Below are positions 9,401 through 16,854 of a DNA stretch of 32,599 nt, one piece after another. A program made the position numbers and the translations under genes. The first letter of the stretch is position 1. Each line of letters begins with the position of its first letter. Under the pieces are notes generated by a model. It saw nothing but the letters and a program-made list of their open reading frames with translations, was not told the DNA's origin and searched no databases. The stretch is from Bacteroidetes bacterium ADurb.Bin012 (GTDB taxonomy: Bacteria; Bacteroidota; Bacteroidia; Bacteroidales; TTA-H9), in assembly GCA_002071415.1 (NCBI GenBank), contig MWFC01000024.1, positions 1 through 32,599 of the forward strand. The letters run 5' to 3'.

Positions 9401-9623
9401 GAGCCTGTGCGAAGATATCCCTTCGTTTCAACCTGATTTACCATACGATTGGGAAGCAATGAAATTTAATTTTATTTTTCGAGGCATCAGATACTATGTA
9501 GAAATAGATAGGCAAAAAATAGTTCTTACAGCTGGTGCACCACATAATATCGAAGTCAAGGCGAAAGTGTGGGGAAAGGAATATATTTTGTTGCCTGGCA
9601 TTGCAAAAACAATCGAAATCTAA
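6486..9623 (+). CDS. Beta-phosphoglucomutase / GH65 glycoside phosphorylase fusion
   Basis: 1045 residues from ATG 6486. The frame is open back to 6393, but that extension precedes the HAD fold and the -7 box at 6458. Residues 1-255 are a HAD beta-phosphoglucomutase: DLDGV with Asp13 and Asp15, ASSS near 138-141, Lys174 in GKPFPD, ED at 198-199. Residues about 263-1045 are a GH65 enzyme: HIFWDE at 599-604, MGPDEFHEKY with the presumed general acid Glu741, SHGS at 906-909 where GH65 phosphorylases bind phosphate, and TTAEGIHAGVMAGT near the end. Known GH65 phosphorylases convert maltose, trehalose, kojibiose or similar glucosides plus phosphate to glucose and beta-glucose 1-phosphate; the HAD half would make glucose 6-phosphate, so both steps sit on one chain. 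No signal peptide, so cytoplasmic. The exact disaccharide cannot be read from the sequence. Confidence 0.92.
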   Translation: MLKNYPFSAVIFDLDGVITQTALVHSAAWKKMFDEFLLNWSKKNETEFQEFEHNQDYLPYIDGKPRYQGVESFLKSRNIELPYGDPSDSPEMETICGLGNRKNLTFNEVLEKEGVKVYQSTIDLIYELRKNGIHIGVASSSKNCKPVLERAGILNLFETIVDGTVSAELGLKGKPFPDIFITACKNLNVSPNKAVVVEDAVSGVEAGKNGNFGFVLGVARENNHRELLIHGADRVVSDLEELGGIKGMMDWFTNGLSTDNNSLIYYDLVPEKEKQRETLLTVGNGYFATRGSMEETLASICHYPATYMAGVYNRLVSKVAGRDVENEDFVNCINWLPVTFKISQGEWFDLDKAEIIEIQRELDFRSGIMKRKLTVKFEGKTTRIESERFVSMHQRNIAAQKYTIKPIDYDDEITIKAGLDIDLINDGVDRYRSLNQKHILPLEEKVESNSGYLVGCTTQSNIRIACTYILDANKEGSWQPLVYKGKVFSLFTACIRSNEEVTLTKRIVLNNSLSNDDPLTLVLVEGKNLKSYEDLRELSEVAWRNIWTRVDIELEGDRLAQKIFRLHLFHLFVTASPHNASLDAGIPARGLHGEAYRGHIFWDELFILPLYNLSFPEISRSALMYRYRRLPAAREYARAHGYRGAMFPWQSGSSGREETQVVHLNPVSGEWGDDYSSIQRHVSLAIAYNIWEYYHSTLDQQFLKDYGAEFFLDICMFWTGLCHKDAEDGRYHIRGVMGPDEFHEKYPNAKRGGLDDNAYSNLMTVWALQKAYQMRNIIGEECFRNVARKIGLNEQEWQRWKNIRQNLALCINEEGIIAQFDGYFELKELDWEYFKKKYGNVYRMDRLLKAEGLSPDEFKVAKQADVLMIFYNLLPEEVNRLLQEMGYDLPKDYLKKNFWYYLNRTSHGSTLSRVVHAKLAHLVGEEKLAWQLFREALISDYIDIQGGTTAEGIHAGVMAGTVWLALTVYAGLSLCEDIPSFQPDLPYDWEAMKFNFIFRGIRYYVEIDRQKIVLTAGAPHNIEVKAKVWGKEYILLPGIAKTIEI

Positions 9624-9632
9624 TTAGTTTTG
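9601..9632 (+). promoter_or_regulatory. Candidate internal promoter for the P-loop kinase-like gene
   Basis: TTG at 9601-9603 and TAGTTTTG at 9625-9632, 21 bp apart, at the very end of the GH65 gene. They fit the Bacteroidota promoter form and would give a leader of about 25-30 nt for the gene at 9665. Confidence 0.4.
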
Positions 9633-9664
9633 TTGTACGTTTCGAAACGGAAAATTGAAGGAAA

Positions 9665-10303
9665 ATGTACGAGAATGTTCTCATCATCAACAAAAAGCAT
9701 AAAAAGGCAGCTAAAACGATCCTTGAAAAGGTATTAGCCGAGAAAACCGAAAAATACATTATCGCCATTTCAGGCGAAGTTGGGGCTGGTAAAGCCGAAA
9801 TTGCGCATGTATTGGGGAGGAAATTAAAGAAGCGCGGCATTAAATTAAAAACCATGTATCTGGATAATTACTACAAGATTCCTCCAGCCTTACGTACAGA
9901 ATGGCGAAAGGAACATGGACTCGATTCCATTGGCCCTCATGAAATCAATTGGGAGCAGGTAAAGAAGAATGTACATGACTTCATCGAAGGGAATCGCTCG
10001 ATTATGCCTCTGGTTGACTTGATGAATGATCAGGTAGACCAGCTGATGACTGATTTTAAGAATATAGAAATTCTAATCATTAGTGGACTATACGCTATTG
10101 AACTCGAAGAAGCCGATCTGAAGGTTTTTATCGAACTCACTTATAGAGAAACTCTCGATGTGCAACGTGAATCGGAGAAAGAAGAACTGGATGATTTCCG
10201 TATGAAGGTGCTCGAGCAAGAACATAAAGCCGTGCAAGCCTTAAAACATAAAGCCGATTTCTTTGTTGATTTTGATACGGCTCTCGAAATCTTTCATCTT
10301 TAA
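9665..10303 (+). CDS. Uridine-kinase-like P-loop protein with altered Walker A
   Basis: 212 residues, no signal peptide. An approximately 30-residue lead precedes a nucleotide-binding loop SGEVGAGKAEIA (Gly37-Ala44). Downstream features match the uridine kinase/phosphoribulokinase family: MYLDNYYKIP (family LDDFY-type, likely catalytic Asp), IGPHEINWEQV (family DHP-x-x-x-x-W-type) and a Lys/Arg/Glu-rich lid near 150-200. The loop reads GK-Ala where nearly all such kinases have GK-Ser or GK-Thr to hold Mg2+; codon GCC is one base from TCC or ACC. The start has a purine-rich GAAGG just upstream. It begins 41 bp after the GH65 fusion and is probably coexpressed, though a promoter may lie between. 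It may phosphorylate a sugar or nucleoside, or may have become a non-catalytic binding protein. Confidence 0.72.
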   Translation: MYENVLIINKKHKKAAKTILEKVLAEKTEKYIIAISGEVGAGKAEIAHVLGRKLKKRGIKLKTMYLDNYYKIPPALRTEWRKEHGLDSIGPHEINWEQVKKNVHDFIEGNRSIMPLVDLMNDQVDQLMTDFKNIEILIISGLYAIELEEADLKVFIELTYRETLDVQRESEKEELDDFRMKVLEQEHKAVQALKHKADFFVDFDTALEIFHL

Positions 10304-10469
10304 GTTGAAATTCACTGAAGGGCGAAGGCATTAGAAGACATTATATATGTGCACGGCGCAGGGTATTAAAATGAGGCTGCGATTAAATGAATTTCATCCA
10401 AAATATCCTTATATACGATTTTGACTAAGTAAGAAGGAGTGGTGTATTTAACCAAAATATAAAATAGGT

Positions 10470-10494
10470 ATAAAAAGAGGAACATTCTTTTTAT
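10470..10494. terminator. AT-rich hairpin between convergent genes
   Basis: ATAAAAAGA, 7-nt loop, TCTTTTTAT: a perfect 9-bp stem between two genes that end towards each other (10303 and 10527). The A/T tracts on both sides would let it serve either strand. The stem is weak because it is almost all A-T. Confidence 0.4.
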
Positions 10495-10526
10495 TATCTA
10501 ATTATCTAAAGCTGACTGGTGCTATT

Positions 10527-12743
10527 TCATAAATTGATAGTATTTACTGTGCTCGACAAGGAGAGGGTTCCTGATTTTTTTAAGTTTCCAGGTGTGTATG
10601 TTCCGCCTGTATAATATCCCCCTGTATTGATAGAAGTCGAATAGGAACCACCTGTATAGATTTTGTACGAAGCGCCTTTGGTCATGTCGGGTGAGGAAAT
10701 AAGAAATTTATATCCACCATATTTTGGTTTGAAGGTAATGACATCGGTCGAATTGATTTGAATATTCAGAAATGTAGAAGAAGAGATCAATGAGCTCGAA
10801 GAGATGAACATATTAGGCTGAGTGGATGAATTACTCATAGGTTTTGTCATGTTGGAATTCGAGCCTGCACCAATAAAGATTCCGCCATTCATATTAAATA
10901 TGCCGTTAAAATCAACGGCTTCTTCTATACCATTAGATGGCCCATTAGCTATAGTTAGGCCACCTGTTATCAGAATATCCCCGTTGCTGTCGATTGCGTC
11001 GCCATTTGTGCATGAGGCTATGAGAATTCCCCCCGTAACATACAAACAACTTCCATCATTTTGTTCCGTTCCGCCGCTGACCAGGCCTTTGGTAGCATTT
11101 ATGGCATCATTCGTAGCAGTAATATCAGTAATTCCTCCGTTGATATAGATAAAAGGCGCCTCGATGGCTTCGTAAGATTTACTGACTACAATATTGCCAC
11201 CGTTCACATATACATTGGTTTCTGATTTTATTCCATCATCTGCTGAAGAGATAAGTGTTGTTCCACCGACGAATTTTATATCACCATCTGCTTTAAGCGC
11301 TTTTGGTGATGAATAACTTGTGTTCCCTAAGCTAATTTCACTTCCCGTGGTGGTAATAGAAAGTGTGGGCGAAGTGGAAGAACTCCCCAGAGTAAAGATC
11401 CCATCGCTTGAAACGCCTTTTCCTCCCGCTCCCGACGAAGATAAAGCGATCGTTCCATCGATTATAACGATATTTCCGTCCGACGTCAGGCAAGTAGCAT
11501 TGTAAGCATCTGTCTTGCCAGAAGTGTTAGTATAGATAGCTCCACCGCCTGAGGTTGAAATTGTAATCGACCCGTTTGTAATTTCAATATTATTATCCGC
11601 AGAAATACCTTTGCCACCTGTCCCTGTAGCCGTTATAGTAAATGTTCCGCCGTTGATATAAATCGAATGATTACATTTGATGGCTGTACAATAGGAGGGA
11701 TCATAACCCGAACCGGAAGCTTCCAATATGGCTGCCCCCGAGGTGTTGATCGTGAATGTTCCCCCCGAAAGCGTCATGTCTTGCTTGCCCTTTAGCCCCT
11801 TGGCTGCATTCCCCTTTAAAGTAAGATTGATGATACCTCCGCAAACGTTGATAGTGCTATCTGCTGAAATGGCTTTTACATTTGCCACAGAACTCGTGAA
11901 AGTAATACTCCCGCCTGATATATCGATGTGTCCTTCTGAATCGATTCCATCACCCGAAGGAGTGAGTTGAAGAATCCCATCACTCATTGTGAAATAATCG
12001 TTCACGTGAATGGCATCTTTCCCAGCTGAACTAACATTGATATTTCCACCCTTCAGGGAAATGTAATCATCGCTTGCAATGGCATGTTTCGAAATACTCG
12101 ATATATTCAGTGTCCCATCTCCAATAAAAATAATTTGACCCTCCGAAAACAACGTGGCTTTCTGATCTTCCGAACTGCTGGCATAAGTTGCCCCATCAGC
12201 CAGAATATTTGTCGTGCCCTCAGAAAGCACGAGTGTACACATCTTGCTCGATTGCAGATTGATGGCCGGACCGTCATTATTGGTCATATTGACCCCATTT
12301 AATGTAAGTTGGTATTTGTAAATACTGTAGAGTTTCAAAGAACCGCTGGAGGTTGTCCCAGAAAGAATATAATCGACTGAGATATTGGAGAGTTTGGAAT
12401 TAACGGTAACATCATCACCATTCACCGATATATTAATGCCTTTGTTAGCAAAGGGATTAGTTATGACTATACCAGATTCGGAATAAATTATCATCACTTC
12501 ATTGACATCAATACTGCCAAATGTCAAACTGTCAATCTTCGAAAGGGGATAGCTTGCAATTACTTCGTTATCCTTATAAATGGAAAGTACGGTTTGATTT
12601 GAAGTAAACTTTATGCTGTCGATATCTGCCCGATCGATCGCATTTACTGATTTATCGCCCGAGAAGATGAACAAATAGTCTTTAGCAAATAAATCAAGAG
12701 TTCCCAATGTGAGAAATGATAAGAGTAGGATTATTTTCTTCAT
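10527..12743 (-). CDS. Secreted Cthe_2159-type beta-helix carbohydrate-binding protein
   Basis: 738 residues. A signal peptide (IILLLSFLTLGTLDLFA) is followed by a short module with two IDSIKF/IDSLTF motifs (residues about 40-80). From about residue 110 to 620 there are many turns of a right-handed beta-helix, with recurring GGxxxI and SDDGI/KDAIH/GDAIDS motifs every 20-30 residues. This is the signature of the Cthe_2159 family, whose founding member binds cellulose and polygalacturonate. The end is rich in Gly, Tyr, Ser and Thr (YTGGSYSTSINTGGYYTGG). I see no T9SS sorting domain. The gene 82 bp upstream on the same strand encodes a short protein that does carry one and shares the YPL-x-x-I-x-x-I/L-x-F module, so the two are probably an operon. 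Likely a cell-surface or secreted polysaccharide-binding protein. Confidence 0.87.
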   Translation of the reverse strand: MKKIILLLSFLTLGTLDLFAKDYLFIFSGDKSVNAIDRADIDSIKFTSNQTVLSIYKDNEVIASYPLSKIDSLTFGSIDVNEVMIIYSESGIVITNPFANKGINISVNGDDVTVNSKLSNISVDYILSGTTSSGSLKLYSIYKYQLTLNGVNMTNNDGPAINLQSSKMCTLVLSEGTTNILADGATYASSSEDQKATLFSEGQIIFIGDGTLNISSISKHAIASDDYISLKGGNINVSSAGKDAIHVNDYFTMSDGILQLTPSGDGIDSEGHIDISGGSITFTSSVANVKAISADSTINVCGGIINLTLKGNAAKGLKGKQDMTLSGGTFTINTSGAAILEASGSGYDPSYCTAIKCNHSIYINGGTFTITATGTGGKGISADNNIEITNGSITISTSGGGAIYTNTSGKTDAYNATCLTSDGNIVIIDGTIALSSSGAGGKGVSSDGIFTLGSSSTSPTLSITTTGSEISLGNTSYSSPKALKADGDIKFVGGTTLISSADDGIKSETNVYVNGGNIVVSKSYEAIEAPFIYINGGITDITATNDAINATKGLVSGGTEQNDGSCLYVTGGILIASCTNGDAIDSNGDILITGGLTIANGPSNGIEEAVDFNGIFNMNGGIFIGAGSNSNMTKPMSNSSTQPNMFISSSSLISSSTFLNIQINSTDVITFKPKYGGYKFLISSPDMTKGASYKIYTGGSYSTSINTGGYYTGGTYTPGNLKKSGTLSLSSTVNTINL

Positions 12744-12825
12744 GGATAAGAATTTTCAAATGTGGATATTATTTATCGGCTTTATTGTTCTGGACAATCT
12801 TAATTAGTTTGATTGTTGGAAGATT

Positions 12826-13305
12826 TTAAAGTTTGATGAACTTAGCGGTCGAATTCATGACTTTTACTAAATAAATTCCTTTGGTTAAATTGTTTACGTT
12901 TATGGATGTGTTGGATGGATTGAGGATACACGATAACACAAGTAAACCGGTCAGATCAAATATATAGACCGTGCATGTTTCATTGGGAAGATTGAACAGT
13001 TTGATGGCATCACTCGCAGGGTTGGGGCTGATGACGAGGCTCGTGTTACCAGAATTTACGATGTTTATTCCTGATGAAGCCGTAAATGTAATTTTACGTA
13101 TTTGATCGAGTGCAATAGGCATATTGGCTTCATTAAAAATGAGGTTGTTGCCTTCGAAATAAATCTTTGAAATGGAGGTAAGAGGATAAGTATTGCTGGT
13201 TCCATCCATGAGGGAAATGGTTATGGTTTGACCAAATACATCAACCCCTATCGACGAAATCAAAATTATAAGAAGAGGTAGTAAGAATCTCGCTGAAGTT
13301 TTCAT
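12826..13305 (-). CDS. Short secreted protein with type A T9SS sorting domain
   Basis: 159 residues. The signal peptide LLPLLIILISSIGVDVFG is followed by about 55 residues containing YPLTSISKIYF and LDQIRKITF. From about residue 88 there is a type A T9SS C-terminal domain: SPNPASDAIKLFNLP, VYIFDLTGLLV, LTKGIYLVKVMN and the terminal KFIKL. Almost nothing lies between signal peptide and sorting domain except the small I-x-x-I-x-F module, which also occurs at the N-terminus of the next gene's product. The protein is predicted to cross the outer membrane by T9SS and be anchored or released. It may be a partner of the 738-residue protein or the remaining half of a split protein. A -7 box lies about 66 bp upstream. 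Confidence 0.88.
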   Translation of the reverse strand: MKTSARFLLPLLIILISSIGVDVFGQTITISLMDGTSNTYPLTSISKIYFEGNNLIFNEANMPIALDQIRKITFTASSGINIVNSGNTSLVISPNPASDAIKLFNLPNETCTVYIFDLTGLLVLSCILNPSNTSINVNNLTKGIYLVKVMNSTAKFIKL

Positions 13306-13767
13306 GAAATGGCTTTATTAAAATTTTATGATACAAACAGATTTTAATTTTTAAACATCAAAGCACTTAACAAAATTATATACAAGTTCGATTGAATTTT
13401 TACAGTCAGAGATTAATTTATATGATAAATCCTATCTTCCTCGTTTGCAATGGATTTTGATTTTCTCCATTCATGGCTTATATTTGTTAAGTTGTTTTGT
13501 TGCTTGAAAAACCGAAATTTTTCATTTTTACTGTTTTCTTTGGCTCTAACCATCTCATTTTCTCAATGGAGGATAGGTTGAATTCCTCAAACATTTAGAA
13601 TAAACATTAATTAAACGTCATAGAGATTAAAGGTAATTCTAAGAAAAGTGAAAAACATCGCCAAATGCGGGAAAATGGAAGACGGATAATGGGGGAATGG
13701 AGGGGGGTTTGGGGTTAGATTAAAAGATGGTAGGTTATTCAGGGTGTACGGATGCTTGAAGGCCTTA
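13306..13767. other. Intergenic region, no gene seen
   Basis: 462 bp. Apart from the -7 box at 13371-13378 I see no ORF of coding character, no RNA gene and no clear terminator for either neighbour. The segment 13680-13715 is unusually G-rich on the plus strand. Confidence 0.5.
13371..13378 (-). promoter_or_regulatory. -7 box for the T9SS protein/beta-helix unit
   Basis: Minus-strand TAATTTTG matches TAnnTTTG; the -33 element is not recognisable. The leader would be about 60 nt. Confidence 0.4.
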
Positions 13768-14919
13768 TTAACGATCGGTCGAGAATTTATAGATGGTTAG
13801 CGATCGGAATATCTGGCCAGGTCGAAGCACGGTGGAAGGAAACTCAGGATGGTTTGGACTGTCAGGGAAATGTTGTGTTTCTAAGCAAAAGCCATCATGT
13901 TGTTGATAGATTTTTCCATTTTTCCCTTTAATTTTTCCGTCGAGGAAATTTCCCGAATAAAATTGCAATCCTGGTTGGTCGGTAAAAACTTCGAGAATAC
14001 GGCCGCTTTCAGGATCATAAGCTTTAGCGGCGGGATGAACAGTGGAATCCGTCGTATTTAAAACATAGTTGTTGTCATAGCCTGTTTTTTTGTTGAATAC
14101 TTCTCTGATTCGGCTGCCAATCGGACGTGGTGATGTAAAATCGAAGACGGTATTCTTTACCGGAACGATTTCTCCGGTGGGTATCAAAGTACTATCGACG
14201 GGTGTGAAAGAATCGGCATGAATTATCAGTTCATGCTCGAGGATATTGCGCTGGGTAAAACCGCTGAGATTGAAATAACTATGATGGGTAAGATTAAGTA
14301 TGGTAGGATGATCGGTGGTGGCCTGGTAATAAATTTTGAGCTCATCATCTAATGTAAAACAATAAGTTACGTATACGTCCAGTGTGCCAGGATAACCTTC
14401 TTCACCATCCTTACTGATGTAATGCAATTCGAGACATGCGCCTGTGGTATCTAAATATGGTCTTGCATCCCAGATGACCTTGTCGAATCCTTTAAAACCT
14501 CCATGAAGATGATGATTCCCATCATTGGCGCTTAATTGATAGGTTTTCCCATCGAGGGTAAATTGTGCAAAAGCAATACGATTGGCATAGCGGCCGGCAA
14601 TGGCTCCAAAATATGAGGTTTGCTGTATATAATCTTCCAAACTGTCGAATCCAAGGACGATATCTTCGAAATTTCCTTCCCTGTCTCTTACATACAACGA
14701 TTGGACAATAGCACCAAAATTCGTTATACTTACCTTGCTTCCCTTTGGATTTTCGAGTTCAAAGATTTTAATTTCTTTTTCTTCTATTCGACCAAAAAAA
14801 TTTTCGGAGATTTTCATAGTAGTGTCAGATTTCATATTAAAGCATGAGGAAAGAGTAAGCTGACTTGTAATAATAACAAATACAGTTAGATAAACAAATT
14901 TTTTAGAGCTTGTTTTCAT
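13768..14919 (-). CDS. galM: Aldose 1-epimerase (mutarotase), predicted lipoprotein
   Basis: 383 residues. A lipoprotein signal peptide ends in LTLSSC with the lipid-bearing Cys26, so the enzyme sits outside the cytoplasm. The GalM fold follows: GNHHLHGG near 134-141, GRYANRI near 109-115, NLTHHSYFNL with presumed catalytic His213, and GFCLETQHFPDSPN with presumed catalytic Glu347. It interconverts alpha and beta anomers of galactose, glucose and related aldoses. It is divergent from the vSGLT-like symporter with 116 bp between starts, so a periplasmic epimerase presenting the right anomer to the transporter is a natural reading. No -7 box was found on its own strand in that spacer. Confidence 0.93.
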   Translation of the reverse strand: MKTSSKKFVYLTVFVIITSQLTLSSCFNMKSDTTMKISENFFGRIEEKEIKIFELENPKGSKVSITNFGAIVQSLYVRDREGNFEDIVLGFDSLEDYIQQTSYFGAIAGRYANRIAFAQFTLDGKTYQLSANDGNHHLHGGFKGFDKVIWDARPYLDTTGACLELHYISKDGEEGYPGTLDVYVTYCFTLDDELKIYYQATTDHPTILNLTHHSYFNLSGFTQRNILEHELIIHADSFTPVDSTLIPTGEIVPVKNTVFDFTSPRPIGSRIREVFNKKTGYDNNYVLNTTDSTVHPAAKAYDPESGRILEVFTDQPGLQFYSGNFLDGKIKGKNGKIYQQHDGFCLETQHFPDSPNHPEFPSTVLRPGQIFRSLTIYKFSTDR

Positions 14920-14966
14920 GGTGAACTATTGAATTATTGTATTTTTTACAATCAGAAAAGAGAGGA

Positions 14967-14999
14967 TTTGCTTCACGGAAAAAATATTTTTATATCTTG
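14967..14999 (+). promoter_or_regulatory. Promoter of the sugar symporter gene
   Basis: TTTG at 14967-14970, then TATATCTTG at 14991-14999 after 20 bp. The spacing is that of Bacteroidota promoters; the -7 element is one base off consensus. The leader would be about 30 nt. Confidence 0.5.
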
Positions 15000-15035
15000 C
15001 GCCCAAAATTGATAAAAAAATAAATATGACCGACT

Positions 15036-16742
15036 ATGAACAACATGCAATTTGGTACGATTGATTATGTAATATTTATTTTATATATTCTCACCATCAT
15101 TGGTGTGGGATTATGGGTGTCACGCACTAAGAAGGGAGCGCAGAAAACCTCTCAGGATTATTTTCTGGCGAGCAAGGCTTTGCCCTGGTGGGCAATAGGT
15201 TCTTCACTGATAGCAGCCAATATTTCCGCCGAACAGTTTATAGGGATGTCGGGTTCGGGATTTGCAATAGGCTTGGCTATTGCTTCTTATGAATGGATGG
15301 CGGCTGTGTCGTTGCTTATTGTGGGTAAATTTTTCCTGCCAGTTTTTATCGAAAAGGGTTTATACACCATTCCTGAGTTCATCGAAAAACGTTACAGCAC
15401 GCAGTTGAAATCCATTCTTGCGGTGTTCTGGATTGCGCTGTTTATTTTCGTGAACCTCACCTCCGTTTTATTTCTTGGCAGTAAAGCTCTCGATACTATC
15501 ATTGGAACGGGAAACGGCGATTTAATCATGTACTCTATTATTGGATTAGCATTATTTGCTGCAGCCTATTCCCTATATGGTGGCCTTTCAGCAGTAGCAT
15601 GGACTGACGTCATTCAGGTAATACTGCTCATAGGAGGAGGACTCGTAACTACCTTTCTTGCACTGGGCCATGTATCTCCTGATGGAGGAATTATCTCTGG
15701 ATTCAAACATATTTATGAAGTTGCGCCGGAAAAATTCAGCATGATTCTTCAAAAGGGAGAAATTATTACTCCGAATGGCGAAGATGCTTATAATTACTTG
15801 CCCGGCTTGGCTGTTCTGATTGGAGGCATGTGGGTTGCCAATTTGTATTACTGGGGATTCAATCAGTATATCATTCAAAGAACCTTAGCGGCCAAATCGC
15901 TAAAAGAAGCACAGCACGGAATAATTTTCGCCGCTTTTCTCAAAATTCTTATTCCTTTGATTGTAGTTATTCCGGGAATTATTGCCTTTGTACTGAATGC
16001 TGATCCCACTGGACATATTACCCCCCAAAGTGCCGATCCTACCTTTTTTAATGCAATGGGAGCTGTTGATAATGACCGGGCGTATCCCTGGTTGGTTAAG
16101 ACATTTATTCCAACAGGACTGAAGGGTCTTGTGGTTGCTGCGTTGGTGGCCGCCATAGTTTCTTCCCTCGCCTCTATGCTGAATTCTACCAGTACAATTT
16201 TTACACTCGATATCTATAAACCCTATTTCTCGAAGAATGCTTCCGAAAAGGAATTGGTGACTGTAGGTCGAATTACTTCTGCGATTGCTCTTATCATTGC
16301 AATATTTATAGCACCCTTACTGGGAAATATTAAGCAAGCATTTCAATATATACAGGAATATACCGGTATTGTGAGTCCGGGAATTCTGGCCATTTTCCTT
16401 TTAGGATTATTCTATAAGAAGGCTACCAATCGTTCTGCAATCTTTGGAGCTCTCTTCAGTATCGTGTTTGCTTTCTATTTAAAAATAGGACAGAACGGAT
16501 GGATGGCGGGTACACCACTTGCAGGATTTTTCCCATCCTTCCCATGGATGGATCAAATGCTGATCGTATGTTTGGGCACCATGCTGGTGATGGTTATTTA
16601 TAGTTATTTTGAGGCACGAGGTGTGAATGATCCAAAGGGAATTCCTTTGAAAAAGAGCACTTTCCATACCGATTCGGTATTCAACATTTTAGCTACTGTG
16701 GTAATTCTTATTTTGACGGCCATTTATGCCATATTCTGGTAA
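15036..16742 (+). CDS. Na+/sugar symporter, SSS family, vSGLT-like
   Basis: 568 residues and about 14 hydrophobic segments, the length and layout of the Vibrio parahaemolyticus Na+/galactose transporter vSGLT. From memory the two sequences are close over their whole length: GVGLWVSR.KKG, EDYFLA-type QDYFLASKALPWWA, SLIAANISAEQFIGMSGSG, ASYEWM, LYYWGFNQYIIQRTLAAKS, SSLASMLNSTSTIFTLDIYK and QEYTGIVSPGILAIFLLG. These hold the sugar-site Gln, Glu and Asn and the Na2-site Ser residues of vSGLT. It should import galactose or glucose with Na+ across the inner membrane. Divergent from the epimerase gene and followed by a strong terminator, so it is likely its own transcript. Met4 is an alternative start. 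Confidence 0.95.
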   Translation: MNNMQFGTIDYVIFILYILTIIGVGLWVSRTKKGAQKTSQDYFLASKALPWWAIGSSLIAANISAEQFIGMSGSGFAIGLAIASYEWMAAVSLLIVGKFFLPVFIEKGLYTIPEFIEKRYSTQLKSILAVFWIALFIFVNLTSVLFLGSKALDTIIGTGNGDLIMYSIIGLALFAAAYSLYGGLSAVAWTDVIQVILLIGGGLVTTFLALGHVSPDGGIISGFKHIYEVAPEKFSMILQKGEIITPNGEDAYNYLPGLAVLIGGMWVANLYYWGFNQYIIQRTLAAKSLKEAQHGIIFAAFLKILIPLIVVIPGIIAFVLNADPTGHITPQSADPTFFNAMGAVDNDRAYPWLVKTFIPTGLKGLVVAALVAAIVSSLASMLNSTSTIFTLDIYKPYFSKNASEKELVTVGRITSAIALIIAIFIAPLLGNIKQAFQYIQEYTGIVSPGILAIFLLGLFYKKATNRSAIFGALFSIVFAFYLKIGQNGWMAGTPLAGFFPSFPWMDQMLIVCLGTMLVMVIYSYFEARGVNDPKGIPLKKSTFHTDSVFNILATVVILILTAIYAIFW

Positions 16743-16759
16743 GGTTTGTAAAAAGAATG

Positions 16760-16802
16760 TTTTAATATGGCGAAGGATCGAGCTTCCTTCGCCATATTAA
16801 AA
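16760..16802. terminator. Strong intrinsic terminator after the symporter
   Basis: Perfect 18-bp stem TTTTAATATGGCGAAGGA, 7-nt loop, then the exact complement, 18 bp after the symporter stop. A GC-rich core is flanked by A and T runs on both sides, so it could work on either strand. Confidence 0.85.
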
Positions 16803-16828
16803 TCTCCCTCAATTTATGAATAACCTCT

Positions 16829-16836
16829 TACCTTTG
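16829..16836 (+). promoter_or_regulatory. -7 box for the LpxR-like gene
   Basis: TACCTTTG fits TAnnTTTG and ends 18 bp before ATG 16855; -33 not evident. Confidence 0.4.
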
Positions 16837-16854
16837 CCATCCGTTTAATCATTC

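Noticed and set aside
14936..14952. Small hairpin ATTGTA-TTTTT-TACAAT between galM and the symporter
   Set aside because: Six A-T-rich pairs in AT-rich spacer; likely chance.
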